From: Acidovorax_G lacteus
GTDB lineage: Bacteria; Pseudomonadota; Gammaproteobacteria; Burkholderiales; Burkholderiaceae_C
Assembly: GCF_039540375.1 (NCBI RefSeq)
Contig: NZ_BAABEX010000004.1
Coordinates: forward strand, 1 to 64,000
Direction of reading: 5' to 3'
DNA: 64,000 nt
This document shows, one piece after another, positions 27,030 to 36,001 of this stretch (its first letter is position 1; every line of letters begins with the position of its first letter). A program made the position numbers and the translations under genes. The notes below the pieces were generated by a model that worked only from the letters and a program-made list of their open reading frames with translations, ran no database searches and had not been told where the DNA came from.

Positions 27030-27036
27030 CCGCGCC

Positions 27037-27804
27037 ATGACTTTTCTGGCCATCGACGTCGGCAACACCCGACTCAAGTGGGCGCTGTACGACGCGCCCC
27101 GCCCCGGAGCCACCGCGCTCGCGCAGGGGGCGGAGTTTCTGGACCACATCGACCGCCTGGCCGAAGGTCCGTGGGCCGATCTGCCGGCGCCCACCCGCAT
27201 GCTGGGCTGCGTGGTCGCGGGCGATGCCGTCAAGCGCCGGGTCGAAGAGCAGATGGAGCTGTGGGACATTGCGCCGCAATGGGTGGTGTCGTCCACCACC
27301 GAAGCAGGCCTGACCAACGGCTACGACCATCCCACCCGCCTGGGCGCCGACCGCTGGGTGGCCATGGTCGGCGCGCGCCACCATGTGCTCGCACAGGGCC
27401 CAGCCCGGCCCATCGTCGTGGTCATGGTCGGCACCGCCGTCACGGTGGAATGCATCGACACCGAGGGGCGCTTCCTGGGCGGGCTCATCCTGCCGGGCCA
27501 CGGCATCATGCTGCGCGCGCTTGAATCGGGCACCGCTGGCCTGCACGTGCCCACGGGCGAGGTGCGCACCTTCCCCACCAACACCAGCGACGCGCTGACC
27601 AGCGGCGGCACCTACGCCATCGCCGGCGCGGTCGAGCGCATGTTCCAGCACCTGCGCACCCACTGTGGGCAAGAGCCCGCGTGCGTGATGACCGGCGGCG
27701 CCGGCTGGAAGATGGCCCCCAGCATGACACGCCCCTTCGAGCTGGTGGACAACCTGATCTTCGACGGCCTGCTGCAGATGGCCGCGGGCCGCTTCGGCGG
27801 CTGA
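27037..27804 (+). CDS. coaX: Type III pantothenate kinase
   Basis: This enzyme performs the first step of coenzyme A synthesis, phosphorylating pantothenate. The 255-residue ASKHA-fold protein has the phosphate motif IDVGNTRLKWALYD at the N-terminus, GADRWVAMVGA, the second phosphate loop VMVGTAVTVECID and GGLILPG. CoaX kinases need a monovalent cation and are not inhibited by CoA. The gene stands alone, between the PRF fusion and a noncoding repeat region. Confidence 0.93.
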   Translation: MTFLAIDVGNTRLKWALYDAPRPGATALAQGAEFLDHIDRLAEGPWADLPAPTRMLGCVVAGDAVKRRVEEQMELWDIAPQWVVSSTTEAGLTNGYDHPTRLGADRWVAMVGARHHVLAQGPARPIVVVMVGTAVTVECIDTEGRFLGGLILPGHGIMLRALESGTAGLHVPTGEVRTFPTNTSDALTSGGTYAIAGAVERMFQHLRTHCGQEPACVMTGGAGWKMAPSMTRPFELVDNLIFDGLLQMAAGRFGG

Positions 27805-27886
27805 GCGCTGCCGCGCCGCCAAGTCCCACCTCCGGGCCGCCTCCCCGCGCGGCCCTGCCAAGCGGTTGGTTCACCGCCTTTGTTTC

Positions 27887-28024
27887 TTAAGCACGAGCAG
27901 CTATTGAATTCATAGCACTTCTTGGGTTGGCGGTAGTGTGCCGTTGGGGCTTCCTGTGGTCCGGTGCCGGGATGTGCGCCCGGTGGCGCACCTTCTTTTC
28001 TTGTCTCGCCAAGAAAAGAAGGCA
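27887..28024 (-). repeat. Dispersed repeat A, long inverted copy
   Basis: Read in reverse complement it matches 81-210: a purine-rich AAGAAAAGAAGG block, a palindromic GGTGCGCC-CGGGCGCACATCCCGG block, then CTACCGCCAACC, GTGCTAT...ATAGC and GCTCGTGCTTAAGAAA. The right hairpin arm of the core is missing. Confidence 0.7.
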
Positions 28025-28376
28025 AAAGAAGGCGACCCTACAGGCTGCGACCCTGCGCTTCGCTCCGGGCAACCTGCGGTGCTCGCGCCTGGGGTGCGCC
28101 GCATAACTCACTTCGCGCTTGCAGCACTGCGTTCGGACAAATGCGGCGAGCTAGAGGACGAAGCCTGCGTGTCCTACGGCACGCAGGCCACCCCAGTTGC
28201 TTCGCTCCTCGGCGCATCCTGAAGGGGGTAGGGAGACGGGCCATCGCTGCGCTCGGCCCGGCGGGGGCACCAGCGCTCTGAGGCAAACCACAGCGCGCCA
28301 AGTTCGGCCGGGAGGCTGCGCCGCCCTGGGCCGGCGAAGCCCGGCACCCCACAGCCCCGCTTCGTCACGCCCTCCA

Positions 28377-28500
28377 CCACTGGCGCGGCCCAAGGCCAGG
28401 GCAGCCGAGCAAGGGCCGCCCCGCAGCGAGGGCTGCGTCCCCCTTCCCGAATGGCGCAGCCGTTCGAGAGAAGGGGGAAGGCGCGCAGCGCCTCAGGGGG
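28377..28500 (-). repeat. Dispersed repeat B, copy 3
   Basis: In reverse complement this begins CCCCCTGAGGCGCTGCG, as in the copies at 19249 and 24584. It begins 7 bp past the stop of the TPR gene and runs in that gene's sense direction. Confidence 0.8.
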
Positions 28501-28507
28501 ATGCCCC

Positions 28508-29284
28508 TTACTCCTCTTCGAGTTCCGCCTTCGCCATCTCGACATCCAGACGCTCCATCGCGTCCTGGGGCGTGCAGGCGGCGGCTTTCTCGTACAGCGC
28601 GGTGGCTTCCTTCATCTTCTTGTCGCCGTCCAGCATCACCAGCGCGTTGGCGTACTCGATCATGGCGATGGCCGAGCCGGGGTTGAGCTTGATCGCTTCC
28701 TGAAACAGCTTGAGCCCCACGTCCTTCTTGGCGCCGTAGGTCATGCCGCCAATCAGCGAACCCACCTTGTCGATGACTTCGGCATGGAACGCGCCCAGCG
28801 CAATGCGGGCGTCGGCGTGTTTGGGCTCCAGGGCAATGGCGCGCTCCAGCGATTCCTTGACCTTGGTGCCCAGGCCCTGGGCCAGCGCCTTGGCCACGCT
28901 GATGCCCTGGCTGTAGCGGCCCAGGGCGTAGGCGTTCCAGTAGTGGGCGTTGGCGTCGTCGGGTGTTTCGGCGGCCTGCGCCTGGGCGCGCTCGGCCACG
29001 GTCATGAACAGGTCCAGGCGCGTTTTCTCTTTGGGTTCGAGGTAGTTGGCGTAGATGGCCGTGGCCTTGTTGGCCACGGTGATGCCGCGGCCACCCAGCG
29101 CCAGCCCGGCGGCGGTGGCGCCTTCGAAGTCGCCGTTGTGGAACAGGGCCCAGGCTTCGAGCAGTGCCGCATCCTTGGGGCAGGGCTCCGCATCGCCCGT
29201 GTGCAGCCGTGCCCAGTGCTTTTTGGCACTGGCGGCGTCGAAGCGGTAGGCGCCGGCGTGGGGGAAGGCGGTCCATTTGGCCAT
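28508..29284 (-). CDS. TPR-repeat protein, unknown function
   Basis: This 258-residue soluble protein is made largely of tetratricopeptide-like helix pairs. Examples are the segments DAALLEAWALFHNGDFEGA, DANAHYWNAYALGRYSQG, AIALEPKHADARIALGAFH and AIKLNPGSAIAMIEYANAL. It has no signal peptide or catalytic motif, so a scaffold or interaction role is likely. The start at 29284 has CAGGAG 8 bp upstream. It is followed by repeat B and preceded, in the same direction, by the TetR gene, from which it is 54 bp away. Confidence 0.75.
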   Translation of the reverse strand: MAKWTAFPHAGAYRFDAASAKKHWARLHTGDAEPCPKDAALLEAWALFHNGDFEGATAAGLALGGRGITVANKATAIYANYLEPKEKTRLDLFMTVAERAQAQAAETPDDANAHYWNAYALGRYSQGISVAKALAQGLGTKVKESLERAIALEPKHADARIALGAFHAEVIDKVGSLIGGMTYGAKKDVGLKLFQEAIKLNPGSAIAMIEYANALVMLDGDKKMKEATALYEKAAACTPQDAMERLDVEMAKAELEEE

Positions 29285-29338
29285 GGTGTGTCTCCTGTAC
29301 GGTTCGTTGGTTTGTTGTGGTTGTGGTCGGGTACGGGC

Positions 29339-30004
29339 TCAGCCCTCGGCCTGTGGTGCGTACGCGCCCACCAGGCGCAGCAGGTGCAGGCGCTGTTCGG
29401 CTTCAAGGTAGGGCATGAGCAGGTTCAGCACATGGTGCGCGCCGCGCAACAGGGCGGCCTGCGCACTGTCGGGCTCCAGCGCGCGGCGTGGGTCGCGCAC
29501 GTACTCGAAGCTCAGCCAGTAGGTGAGCACCACCACCATGCTGGTGGCCGTAGCTTCGAGTTCGCGCGGGTCGATGTGCAGCGTGTCGTTGCGGCCCATG
29601 CCGTCAAGCATGGAGCGCACAGCGCGCGTTTTGTTCTTGAGGATGGCCTGGAAAGCGGTCTCGAGCCGCCGGTTCTTGGACAGCAGGTCGTTGAGGTCGC
29701 GGTACAGAAAACGGTACTGCCAGATCAGCTCGAACAGCGTGTGCATGAAGAACCAAGCGTCCTCCACGTTGCGCACGCCGTCGGCCGCGCCCAGCAGCTC
29801 GTTCAGCGACCGTTCGTAGCGGTCGAACAGCGCGTTGATCAGCTCGTCCTTGGCCGGGTAGTGGTAGTACAGGTTGCCCGGGCTGATGCGCAGTTCGGCC
29901 GAGATCAGCGTGGTCGAGACGTTGGGCTCGCCGAAGCGGTTGAACAGGTCGAGCGTGACTTCCAGGATGCGTTCGGCCGTGCGTCTGGGCGCTTTTTTGA
30001 CCAT
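29339..30004 (-). CDS. TetR-family transcriptional regulator
   Basis: This 221-residue repressor has an N-terminal HTH (about 10-60, with ISPGNLYYHYPAKDELI) and a long helical effector domain containing FMHTLFELIWQYRFLYRDLNDLL, a pattern shared by TetR proteins near lipid and PHA genes. The start is MVKKAPRR at 30004; 32 codons upstream do not fit. The phasin gene lies just upstream on the same strand and a fatty acyl-CoA reductase beyond, so a regulator responding to acyl-CoA or storage-lipid state is plausible but unproven. Confidence 0.82.
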   Translation of the reverse strand: MVKKAPRRTAERILEVTLDLFNRFGEPNVSTTLISAELRISPGNLYYHYPAKDELINALFDRYERSLNELLGAADGVRNVEDAWFFMHTLFELIWQYRFLYRDLNDLLSKNRRLETAFQAILKNKTRAVRSMLDGMGRNDTLHIDPRELEATATSMVVVLTYWLSFEYVRDPRRALEPDSAQAALLRGAHHVLNLLMPYLEAEQRLHLLRLVGAYAPQAEG

Positions 30005-30128
30005 GCGTGCTGTCCCCTTGGCGGTTCTCGTGGTGGGCGGTAACGGTGTGGCTACTCTAACGCAGCAGCGCCCGGGCCGGGCACCGTGCGCGCGCGCCAC
30101 GTCTCGTGGTCAACCCGGGGGCAGGCGC

Positions 30129-30164
30129 AAAAAAGGCCGTCGCGCGTGGAGCGGGACGGCCTTC
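30129..30164 (-). terminator. Rho-independent terminator of the phasin gene
   Basis: On the minus strand, AAGGCCGTC pairs with GACGGCCTT across a 13-base loop and ends in T6. It lies 35-70 bp after the phasin stop and before the TetR gene, so the two are probably separate transcripts. Confidence 0.8.
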
Positions 30165-30198
30165 AGGGGCGGGCAGGGCGCAAGCGCCCGCCGCGGGA

Positions 30199-30849
30199 TC
30201 AGTTGGCTGCAGGCGTCGCGGCCGTCTCGGCAGCGGCCTCGGTGCGAGCGGCCACCTTGGGGAAGGGCGCGCGGGGCTTGGCGGCGGCCTTCTTGGCCGG
30301 GGCGGCCTTCTTGGCAGCCGGCTTCACGGCAGCGGGCTTGGCGGCAGCAGCCTTTTTGGCCACGGGTTTGGTAGCGGCTTTCTTGGCAGGGGCGGCCTTC
30401 TTGGCAGCAGCGGTGGGCTTGGCTTCTGCCTTGGGGGCTGCCTTGCCCACGCTCTTGGCCAGCGCGTCCACACGGGCGCTCAGGGCTTCGAGGTCACGTG
30501 CCGAGGGCACACCCAGCTTGGCCAAGGCCTTGGCCACGCGGTCTTCAAAAATGGTTTCCAGCTTGTCCCACTGGCCGGCGGCGCGCGAGCCGATGTCGTT
30601 GGCCATGGTGCTCACGCGGCTCGTGGCTTCGGAGATCTTTTCTTCGGCCACGGCCTGGGTCTTGCGTTGCAGCGTCAGGCCTTCCTTGACCAGTGCTTCA
30701 AACACCTTGCCACCTTCGACCTGCGCCTTGGCAAAGGCGCCCAACCCCGCCAGCCAGATCTGCTGGGCCGAATCCTTGACGGTGTTCGACAGCTGCGAGT
30801 TGCTGCCCTTCTTCTTGTCGTTGCTGAGTTTCTGCAGTTTCTTGACCAT
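30199..30849 (-). CDS. Phasin, PhaF/PhaI-type granule-associated protein
   Basis: This 216-residue protein has an N-terminal phasin domain (residues about 20-125) with the amphipathic helices VKDSAQQIWLAGLGAFAKAQ and KVFEALVKEGLTLQRKTQ. A coiled coil follows, then a strongly basic tail of AAKPA/AAKKA repeats (about 140-205) like histone H1 and PhaF. Phasins coat polyhydroxyalkanoate granules, and the basic tail can bind DNA and help share granules between daughter cells. The start is MVKKLQK at 30849, with GGAGG upstream. The terminator follows at 30129-30164. Confidence 0.9.
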   Translation of the reverse strand: MVKKLQKLSNDKKKGSNSQLSNTVKDSAQQIWLAGLGAFAKAQVEGGKVFEALVKEGLTLQRKTQAVAEEKISEATSRVSTMANDIGSRAAGQWDKLETIFEDRVAKALAKLGVPSARDLEALSARVDALAKSVGKAAPKAEAKPTAAAKKAAPAKKAATKPVAKKAAAAKPAAVKPAAKKAAPAKKAAAKPRAPFPKVAARTEAAAETAATPAAN

Positions 30850-31061
30850 GGGGACCTCCGGTATGGGTGAACGGGTAAGCCGGTGCGGTGGTGCCCCCGG
30901 CGCATGCACGCACTGTACGCCGCGAGCCCCTGCAGGTGTAGGCGTGCGATCCTAAAAACGTAGAGCCACCTGTCTACAGGCCGCGGCCCGCGCCGCGGGT
31001 TTTTGCTGAATCGGTGGCTTTCGCGCATGCGCAAGAATGGCCTGTTCTCACAGGAGTGGCT

Positions 31062-33047
31062 ATGCAGTATTTCGTGACGGGTGCAACAGGGTTTATCGGC
31101 AAGCGGCTGGTCAAGAAGCTGCTCGAGCGCAAAGGGACGGTCGTGCATTTTCTGCTGCGCAAGGAAAGCGCAGACAAGGTGGCCGATCTGCGCGCCTACT
31201 GGGGTGTGGGGCCGAGCCGCGCGGTACCGGTGTACGGTGACCTGAAGGCCAAGAAGCTCGGCGTGTCGGCCGAAGACATCAAGAAGCTCAAAGGGCAGGT
31301 GGACCACTTCTACCATCTGGCGGCCATTTACGACCTGTCGGCCGACGAAGAGTCGCAGATCGCAGTCAACATCGACGGCACGCGCAACACCATCGACCTG
31401 GCCAAGGCCATCGACGCAGGTCGCCTGCACCATGTGTCGTCCATCGCGGCCGCTGGGCTGTATGAAGGCGTGTTCCGCGAAGACATGTTCGACGAGGCCG
31501 AGGGCCTGGACCATCCGTACTTCCGCACCAAGCACGAGAGCGAGCGCATCGTGCGCGAAGACTGCAAGGTGCCCTGGACGGTGTACCGCCCGGCCATGGT
31601 GGTGGGCGACAGCACCACGGGTGAGATGGACAAGATCGACGGCCCGTACTACTTCTTCAAGCTCATCCAGCGTCTGCGCCAGCTGCTGCCGCCCTGGATG
31701 CCCTCGGTGGGGCTCGAAGGCGGGCGTGTGAACATCGTGCCTGTCGATTTCGTGGTCAACGCGCTGGCCGTCATCAGCCACCAGCAGGCCATCGACCGCA
31801 AGTGCTACCACCTGGTAGACCCCGTGGGCTACCGCGTGGGCGATGTGCTCGACATTTTCAGCCGCGCCGCGCATGCGCCGCGCATGAACCTGTTCGTCAA
31901 TGCCGCGCTGCTGGGCTTCATTCCCAAGGGTGTGAAGAAGAGCCTGATGGCGCTGGCACCGGTGCGCCGCGTGCGCAACGCGATCATGAAGGACCTGGGC
32001 CTGCCCGAGGACATGCTCACCTTCGTGAACTACCCCACGCGCTTTGACTGCCGCGAGACGCTGGCGGCGCTCAAGGGCTCGGGCGTGAGCTGCCCCAACC
32101 TGCGCGACTACGCATGGCGGCTGTGGGACTACTGGGAGCGCAACCTCGACCCCGAGCTGTTCATCGACCGCTCGCTCAAGGGCACCGTGGCGGGCAAGGT
32201 GGTGCTGGTCACCGGCGGTTCGTCGGGCATCGGCCTGGCGGCGGCGCACAAGTTTGCCGAGGCGGGCGCCACCACCATCATCTGTGGCCGCGACCAGGAC
32301 AAGCTGGACGAGGCCTGTGCCGAGGCCAAGGCCAAGGGCTACAGCTTTGTGGCCTACGCCGCAGACATTGCCGACATGGCCGACTGCGACCGCTTCGTGA
32401 AGCTGTTGATCGACAACCACGGTGGCGTGGACTTCCTCATCAACAACGCCGGGCGATCCATTCGCCGTGCCATCGAGTCGAGCTATGACCGCTTCCACGA
32501 CTTCGAGCGCACCATGCAGCTCAACTACTTTGGCTGCCTGCGTGTGACCATGGGCCTGCTGCCAGGCATGGTGGGCAAGCGCAAGGGCCATGTGGTCAAC
32601 ATCAGCTCCATCGGTGTGCTCACCAACGCGCCGCGCTTTTCGGCCTACGTGGCCAGCAAGGCCGCGCTGGACGCCTGGACGCGCTGCGCCTCGAGCGAGT
32701 TCGCCGACCAGGGCATCACCTTCACCACCATCAACATGCCCCTGGTGCGCACGCCCATGATTGCGCCCACCAAGATCTACAACAACGTGCCTACGCTCAG
32801 CCCCGAGGAAGCCGCCGACCTGATCGCCCAGGCCTGCATCTTCAAGCCGGTGCGCATCGCCACGCGCCTGGGCATCACGGGCCAGGTGCTGCACGCGTTG
32901 GTGCCGCGCGTCGCGCAGATCGTGATGAACACCAGCTTCCGCATGTTCCCGGACTCCGTGGCGGCCCAGGGTGGCAAAGAGGCCAAGCCGCAGCTGTCGG
33001 CCGAGGCCTTGGCCATGCAGCAGATGATGCGCGGCATCCACTTCTGA
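31062..33047 (+). CDS. Two-domain fatty acyl-CoA reductase (alcohol-forming)
   Basis: This 661-residue protein has two linked reductase domains. Residues 1 to about 365 are a male-sterility-type acyl-CoA reductase with the NADPH loop TGATGFIG and active-site Tyr153/Lys157 (YFRTK). Residues about 375-640 are a classical SDR with TGGSSGIG, NNAG and Tyr529/Lys533 (YVASK). Layout and motifs such as FHDFERTMQLNYFG closely recall the Marinobacter FACoAR (Maqu_2507 type), which reduces acyl-CoA to fatty alcohol with NADPH. I rely on memory for that match. The start at 31062 has AGGAG upstream. No wax-ester synthase is nearby. Confidence 0.85.
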   Translation: MQYFVTGATGFIGKRLVKKLLERKGTVVHFLLRKESADKVADLRAYWGVGPSRAVPVYGDLKAKKLGVSAEDIKKLKGQVDHFYHLAAIYDLSADEESQIAVNIDGTRNTIDLAKAIDAGRLHHVSSIAAAGLYEGVFREDMFDEAEGLDHPYFRTKHESERIVREDCKVPWTVYRPAMVVGDSTTGEMDKIDGPYYFFKLIQRLRQLLPPWMPSVGLEGGRVNIVPVDFVVNALAVISHQQAIDRKCYHLVDPVGYRVGDVLDIFSRAAHAPRMNLFVNAALLGFIPKGVKKSLMALAPVRRVRNAIMKDLGLPEDMLTFVNYPTRFDCRETLAALKGSGVSCPNLRDYAWRLWDYWERNLDPELFIDRSLKGTVAGKVVLVTGGSSGIGLAAAHKFAEAGATTIICGRDQDKLDEACAEAKAKGYSFVAYAADIADMADCDRFVKLLIDNHGGVDFLINNAGRSIRRAIESSYDRFHDFERTMQLNYFGCLRVTMGLLPGMVGKRKGHVVNISSIGVLTNAPRFSAYVASKAALDAWTRCASSEFADQGITFTTINMPLVRTPMIAPTKIYNNVPTLSPEEAADLIAQACIFKPVRIATRLGITGQVLHALVPRVAQIVMNTSFRMFPDSVAAQGGKEAKPQLSAEALAMQQMMRGIHF

Positions 33048-33099
33048 GACATGCGTCCGCCGCCCGGTGGGCGGGCGGCGGCGCGCATGGCCAGGGTGG

Positions 33100-33105
33100 G
33101 ATAAT
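33100..33105 (+). promoter_or_regulatory. Candidate -10 element of the rml operon
   Basis: GATAAT within GGGATAATCCGCGC, 39 bp before the rmlB ATG. No convincing -35 is seen. The same GGGATAATCCGCGC string precedes coaX. Confidence 0.4.
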
Positions 33106-33144
33106 CCGCGCTTCGCCGCAAGGCGCACCCCACCGTCTTTTCCC

Positions 33145-34218
33145 ATGATTCTGGTCACTGGCGGCGCAGGCTTCATCGGCGCCAACTTCGTGCTCGACTG
33201 GCTGGCCCATCACGACGAGCCGGTCGTCAATCTCGACAAGCTCACCTACGCAGGCAACTTGCACAACCTGGTCAGCCTGCGGGGCGATGCTCGGCACATC
33301 TTTGTGCAGGGCGACATCGGCGATGCCGCGCTGGTGGGGCAGTTGCTCGCGCAGCACCGGCCCCGTGCGGTGGTCAACTTTGCGGCCGAATCGCATGTGG
33401 ACCGTTCCATCCACGGCCCTGAGGACTTCATTCAGACCAATGTGGTCGGCACCTTCCGCCTGCTCGAGTCAGTGCGCGGCTACTGGGTCGGCTTGGATGA
33501 TGCGGCGCGCGCAGCGTTCCGCTTGCTGCATGTGTCCACAGACGAGGTGTATGGCTCGCTCGAGGCCGCCGCGCCCGCGTTTACTGAGCAGCACCGCTAC
33601 GAGCCCAACAGCCCCTACAGCGCGAGCAAGGCGGCGTCGGACCACTTGGTGCGTGCCTGGCACCACACCTTCGGGCTGCCGGTGCTTACCACCAACTGCA
33701 GCAACAACTACGGGCCTTATCACTTTCCCGAGAAGCTGATTCCGCTGATGATCGTGAACGCGCTCGCAGGCAAGCCACTGCCGGTGTATGGCGACGGTCA
33801 GCAGATCCGCGACTGGCTCTACGTGCGCGACCACTGCAGCGCCATCTGCCGTGTGCTGGAGGCTGGGCAATTGGGCGAGACCTACAACGTGGGCGGCTGG
33901 AACGAAAAGCCCAACATCGAGATCGTCCACACCATCTGTATGCTGCTCGATGAACTCTGCCCCCGCAGCGACGGGCAGAGCTACCGCGCCCAGATCACCT
34001 ACGTGAAAGACCGGCCAGGGCACGACCGCCGCTATGCGATTGACGCCCGCAAGATCGAGCGTGAACTGGGCTGGAAGCCTGCCGAGACCTTCGAAACCGG
34101 CATCCGCAAAACGGTGCGTTGGTACCTGGACAACGCAGACTGGGTGGCCCAGGTACAGACCGGTGCCTACCGTCAGTGGGTGCAAACCCAATACGCCGAG
34201 GCTGGGGCGGCAGCATGA
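33145..34218 (+). CDS. rmlB: dTDP-glucose 4,6-dehydratase
   Basis: This NAD-dependent SDR enzyme makes dTDP-4-keto-6-deoxyglucose, step two of dTDP-L-rhamnose synthesis. The 357-residue protein begins ILVTGGAGFIGANFV. It has the RmlB signatures FAAESHVDRSI, HVSTDEVYGSL (Thr-Asp-Glu active-site trio) and the YSASK catalytic Tyr/Lys. It opens rmlBDAC, with ATGA overlap into rmlD. The rhamnose is probably used by the glycosyltransferases at 36548, 54929 and 55852. Confidence 0.96.
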   Translation: MILVTGGAGFIGANFVLDWLAHHDEPVVNLDKLTYAGNLHNLVSLRGDARHIFVQGDIGDAALVGQLLAQHRPRAVVNFAAESHVDRSIHGPEDFIQTNVVGTFRLLESVRGYWVGLDDAARAAFRLLHVSTDEVYGSLEAAAPAFTEQHRYEPNSPYSASKAASDHLVRAWHHTFGLPVLTTNCSNNYGPYHFPEKLIPLMIVNALAGKPLPVYGDGQQIRDWLYVRDHCSAICRVLEAGQLGETYNVGGWNEKPNIEIVHTICMLLDELCPRSDGQSYRAQITYVKDRPGHDRRYAIDARKIERELGWKPAETFETGIRKTVRWYLDNADWVAQVQTGAYRQWVQTQYAEAGAAA

Positions 34219-35120
34219 GCGGCGCGCCGCTGCGCATCCTGCTGCTCGGCAAGGGCGGGCAGGTGGGGTGGGAGCTTCAGCGGAGCCTTGCTCCGCTGGG
34301 CGAGGTCACGGCGCTGGACCACGACAGCACCGACTTCTGCGGTGATTTCACGCGTCCCGATGAGCTTGCCGCGTCTGTTCGGGCGCTGGCGCCGCAGGTC
34401 ATCGTCAACGCCGCTGCCCACACCGCGGTGGACAAGGCCGAAAGCGAGCCCGATCTGGCCCGCACGATCAATGCCACCGCACCAGGGGTGCTGGCGGAAG
34501 CCGCCGCCCGCAGCGGTGCCTGGCTGGTGCACTACAGCACCGACTATGTGTTTGACGGCGGTGGTGAACGTCCGTGGCGGGAGGGCGACACACCGGCCCC
34601 GCTGTCGGTGTACGGCCGCACCAAGCTGGAGGGCGAGTGTGCGATCCAGGCGTCGGGCTGCCAGCACCTGATCCTGCGCACCAGCTGGGTGTATGCGGCC
34701 CGCGGCGGCAACTTTGCCAAGACCATGCTGCGCCTGGCCCAGGAGCGCGAGCGCCTGACCGTCATCGACGACCAGTGGGGCGCCCCCACGGGTGCCGAAC
34801 TGCTGGCCGATGTCACGGCGCACGCCGTGCGCCACCTGCTGCGCAGCCCGCAGGACGGCGGCCTCTATCACCTGGTGGCGCAGGGTGAGACCACCTGGAA
34901 CCGCTACGCACGCTTCGTGATCGAGCAGGCACGGGCCCTGCGGCCCGACCTGCCCTGGAAGGTGTCCGAAGTGGCACCGGTGCCCACCAGCGCCTTCCCC
35001 ACGCCCGCCGTACGGCCACACAACTCGCGCCTGTCCACCGACAAGCTCCAGTCCACGTTCGGCCTGCGCTTGCCGCGCTGGGAGGAGGGCGTGGCCCGCA
35101 TGCTGCAAGAGACCCTATGA
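34215..35120 (+). CDS. rmlD: dTDP-4-dehydrorhamnose reductase
   Basis: This is the last step of dTDP-L-rhamnose synthesis, an NADPH-dependent reduction. The 301-residue extended SDR has the family-specific loop LLLGKGGQVGWELQ, YSTDYVFDG, and YGRTKLEGE with the catalytic Tyr/Lys. It overlaps rmlB (ATGA) and rmlA (ATGA). Nothing unusual is seen. Confidence 0.96.
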   Translation: MSGAPLRILLLGKGGQVGWELQRSLAPLGEVTALDHDSTDFCGDFTRPDELAASVRALAPQVIVNAAAHTAVDKAESEPDLARTINATAPGVLAEAAARSGAWLVHYSTDYVFDGGGERPWREGDTPAPLSVYGRTKLEGECAIQASGCQHLILRTSWVYAARGGNFAKTMLRLAQERERLTVIDDQWGAPTGAELLADVTAHAVRHLLRSPQDGGLYHLVAQGETTWNRYARFVIEQARALRPDLPWKVSEVAPVPTSAFPTPAVRPHNSRLSTDKLQSTFGLRLPRWEEGVARMLQETL

Positions 35121-36001
35121 CCGCACGCAAAGGCATCATCCTGGCCGGAGGCTCCGGCACCCGTCTGCACCCCGCTACGCTGGCCATCAGCAAACAACTG
35201 CTGCCGGTGTACGACAAGCCCATGGTGTACTACCCGCTGAGTACGCTCATGCTGGCAGGCATCCGCGACATCCTCATCATCAGCACCCCGCAAGACACCC
35301 CGCGCTTTGAACAGCTGCTGGGCAATGGCCATCAATGGGGGTTGAACCTGCAGTACGCCGTGCAGCCCAGCCCCGACGGCTTGGCCCAGGCGTTCTTGAT
35401 TGGCGAGGCCTTCCTGGCGGGCAGCCCCAGTGCCTTGGTGTTGGGCGACAACATCTTCTACGGCCACGATTTTCATGAGCTGCTGGGCCACGCCATGTCC
35501 CGCACGGAAGGCGCCAGCGTGTTCGCCTACCATGTGAACGATCCCGAGCGCTACGGCGTGGCGGAGTTCGATGCAACCGGCCGGGTGCTCAGCATCGAAG
35601 AAAAGCCGGCGCAGCCACGCTCCAGCTACGCGGTCACCGGCCTGTATTTCTATGACGCCCAGGTGGTCGAACTGGCCAAGCGCCTCAAGCCGTCTGCCCG
35701 GGGCGAACTGGAAATCACCGACCTGAACCGCCTGTACCTGGAGCAGGGGCAACTGAGCGTGGAGATCATGGGCCGGGGCTATGCGTGGCTCGATACCGGC
35801 ACGCACGAAAGCTTGCTCGAGGCCGGACAATTCATCGCCACCCTGGAACACCGCCAGGGCCTGAAGATCGCCTGCCCCGAAGAAATCGCCTGGCGCAACG
35901 GCTGGATCGACGCCGCGCAGCTTGAGAAGCTGGCAGCCCCCCTGGCCAAGAATGGCTACGGCCAGTACCTACAGCGCTTGCTCAAAGAAAAGGTCTATTG
36001 A
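35117..36001 (+). CDS. rmlA: Glucose-1-phosphate thymidylyltransferase
   Basis: This enzyme activates glucose-1-phosphate to dTDP-glucose, the entry step of the rhamnose pathway. The 294-residue nucleotidyltransferase begins with the GTP/dTTP loop GIILAGGSGTRLHPAT and has the ALVLGDNIFYG metal-binding Asp and the EKPAQPRS segment. It overlaps rmlD (ATGA) and rmlC (TGATG). Confidence 0.96.
   Translation: MTARKGIILAGGSGTRLHPATLAISKQLLPVYDKPMVYYPLSTLMLAGIRDILIISTPQDTPRFEQLLGNGHQWGLNLQYAVQPSPDGLAQAFLIGEAFLAGSPSALVLGDNIFYGHDFHELLGHAMSRTEGASVFAYHVNDPERYGVAEFDATGRVLSIEEKPAQPRSSYAVTGLYFYDAQVVELAKRLKPSARGELEITDLNRLYLEQGQLSVEIMGRGYAWLDTGTHESLLEAGQFIATLEHRQGLKIACPEEIAWRNGWIDAAQLEKLAAPLAKNGYGQYLQRLLKEKVY

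Larger units (their letters stand above)
27805..28507. repeat. Noncoding composite repeat island
   Basis: This 700-bp gap has no credible gene. It holds, in order: an inverted repeat A core (27891-27916) continuing into the long form of repeat A (27887-28024, inverse of 81-235, including the shared block with CGGGATGTGCGCCCGG); a stretch 28090-28370 with GCATAACTC and several GC-rich inverted repeats that I cannot match elsewhere in the window; and an inverted copy of repeat B (28377-28500) against the TPR gene. It looks like an accumulation site for short repeats. Confidence 0.6.

Noticed and set aside
28090..28130. GCATAACTC shared with the element at 2018-2178
   Set aside because: The match ends after about ten bases. 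The surrounding sequence and terminal inverted repeats do not correspond, so I do not treat it as a second copy.
30675..33185. An open frame of 836 codons opposite the fatty acyl-CoA reductase
   Set aside because: The reductase on the + strand has clear motifs and a ribosome site; the opposite frame has neither.
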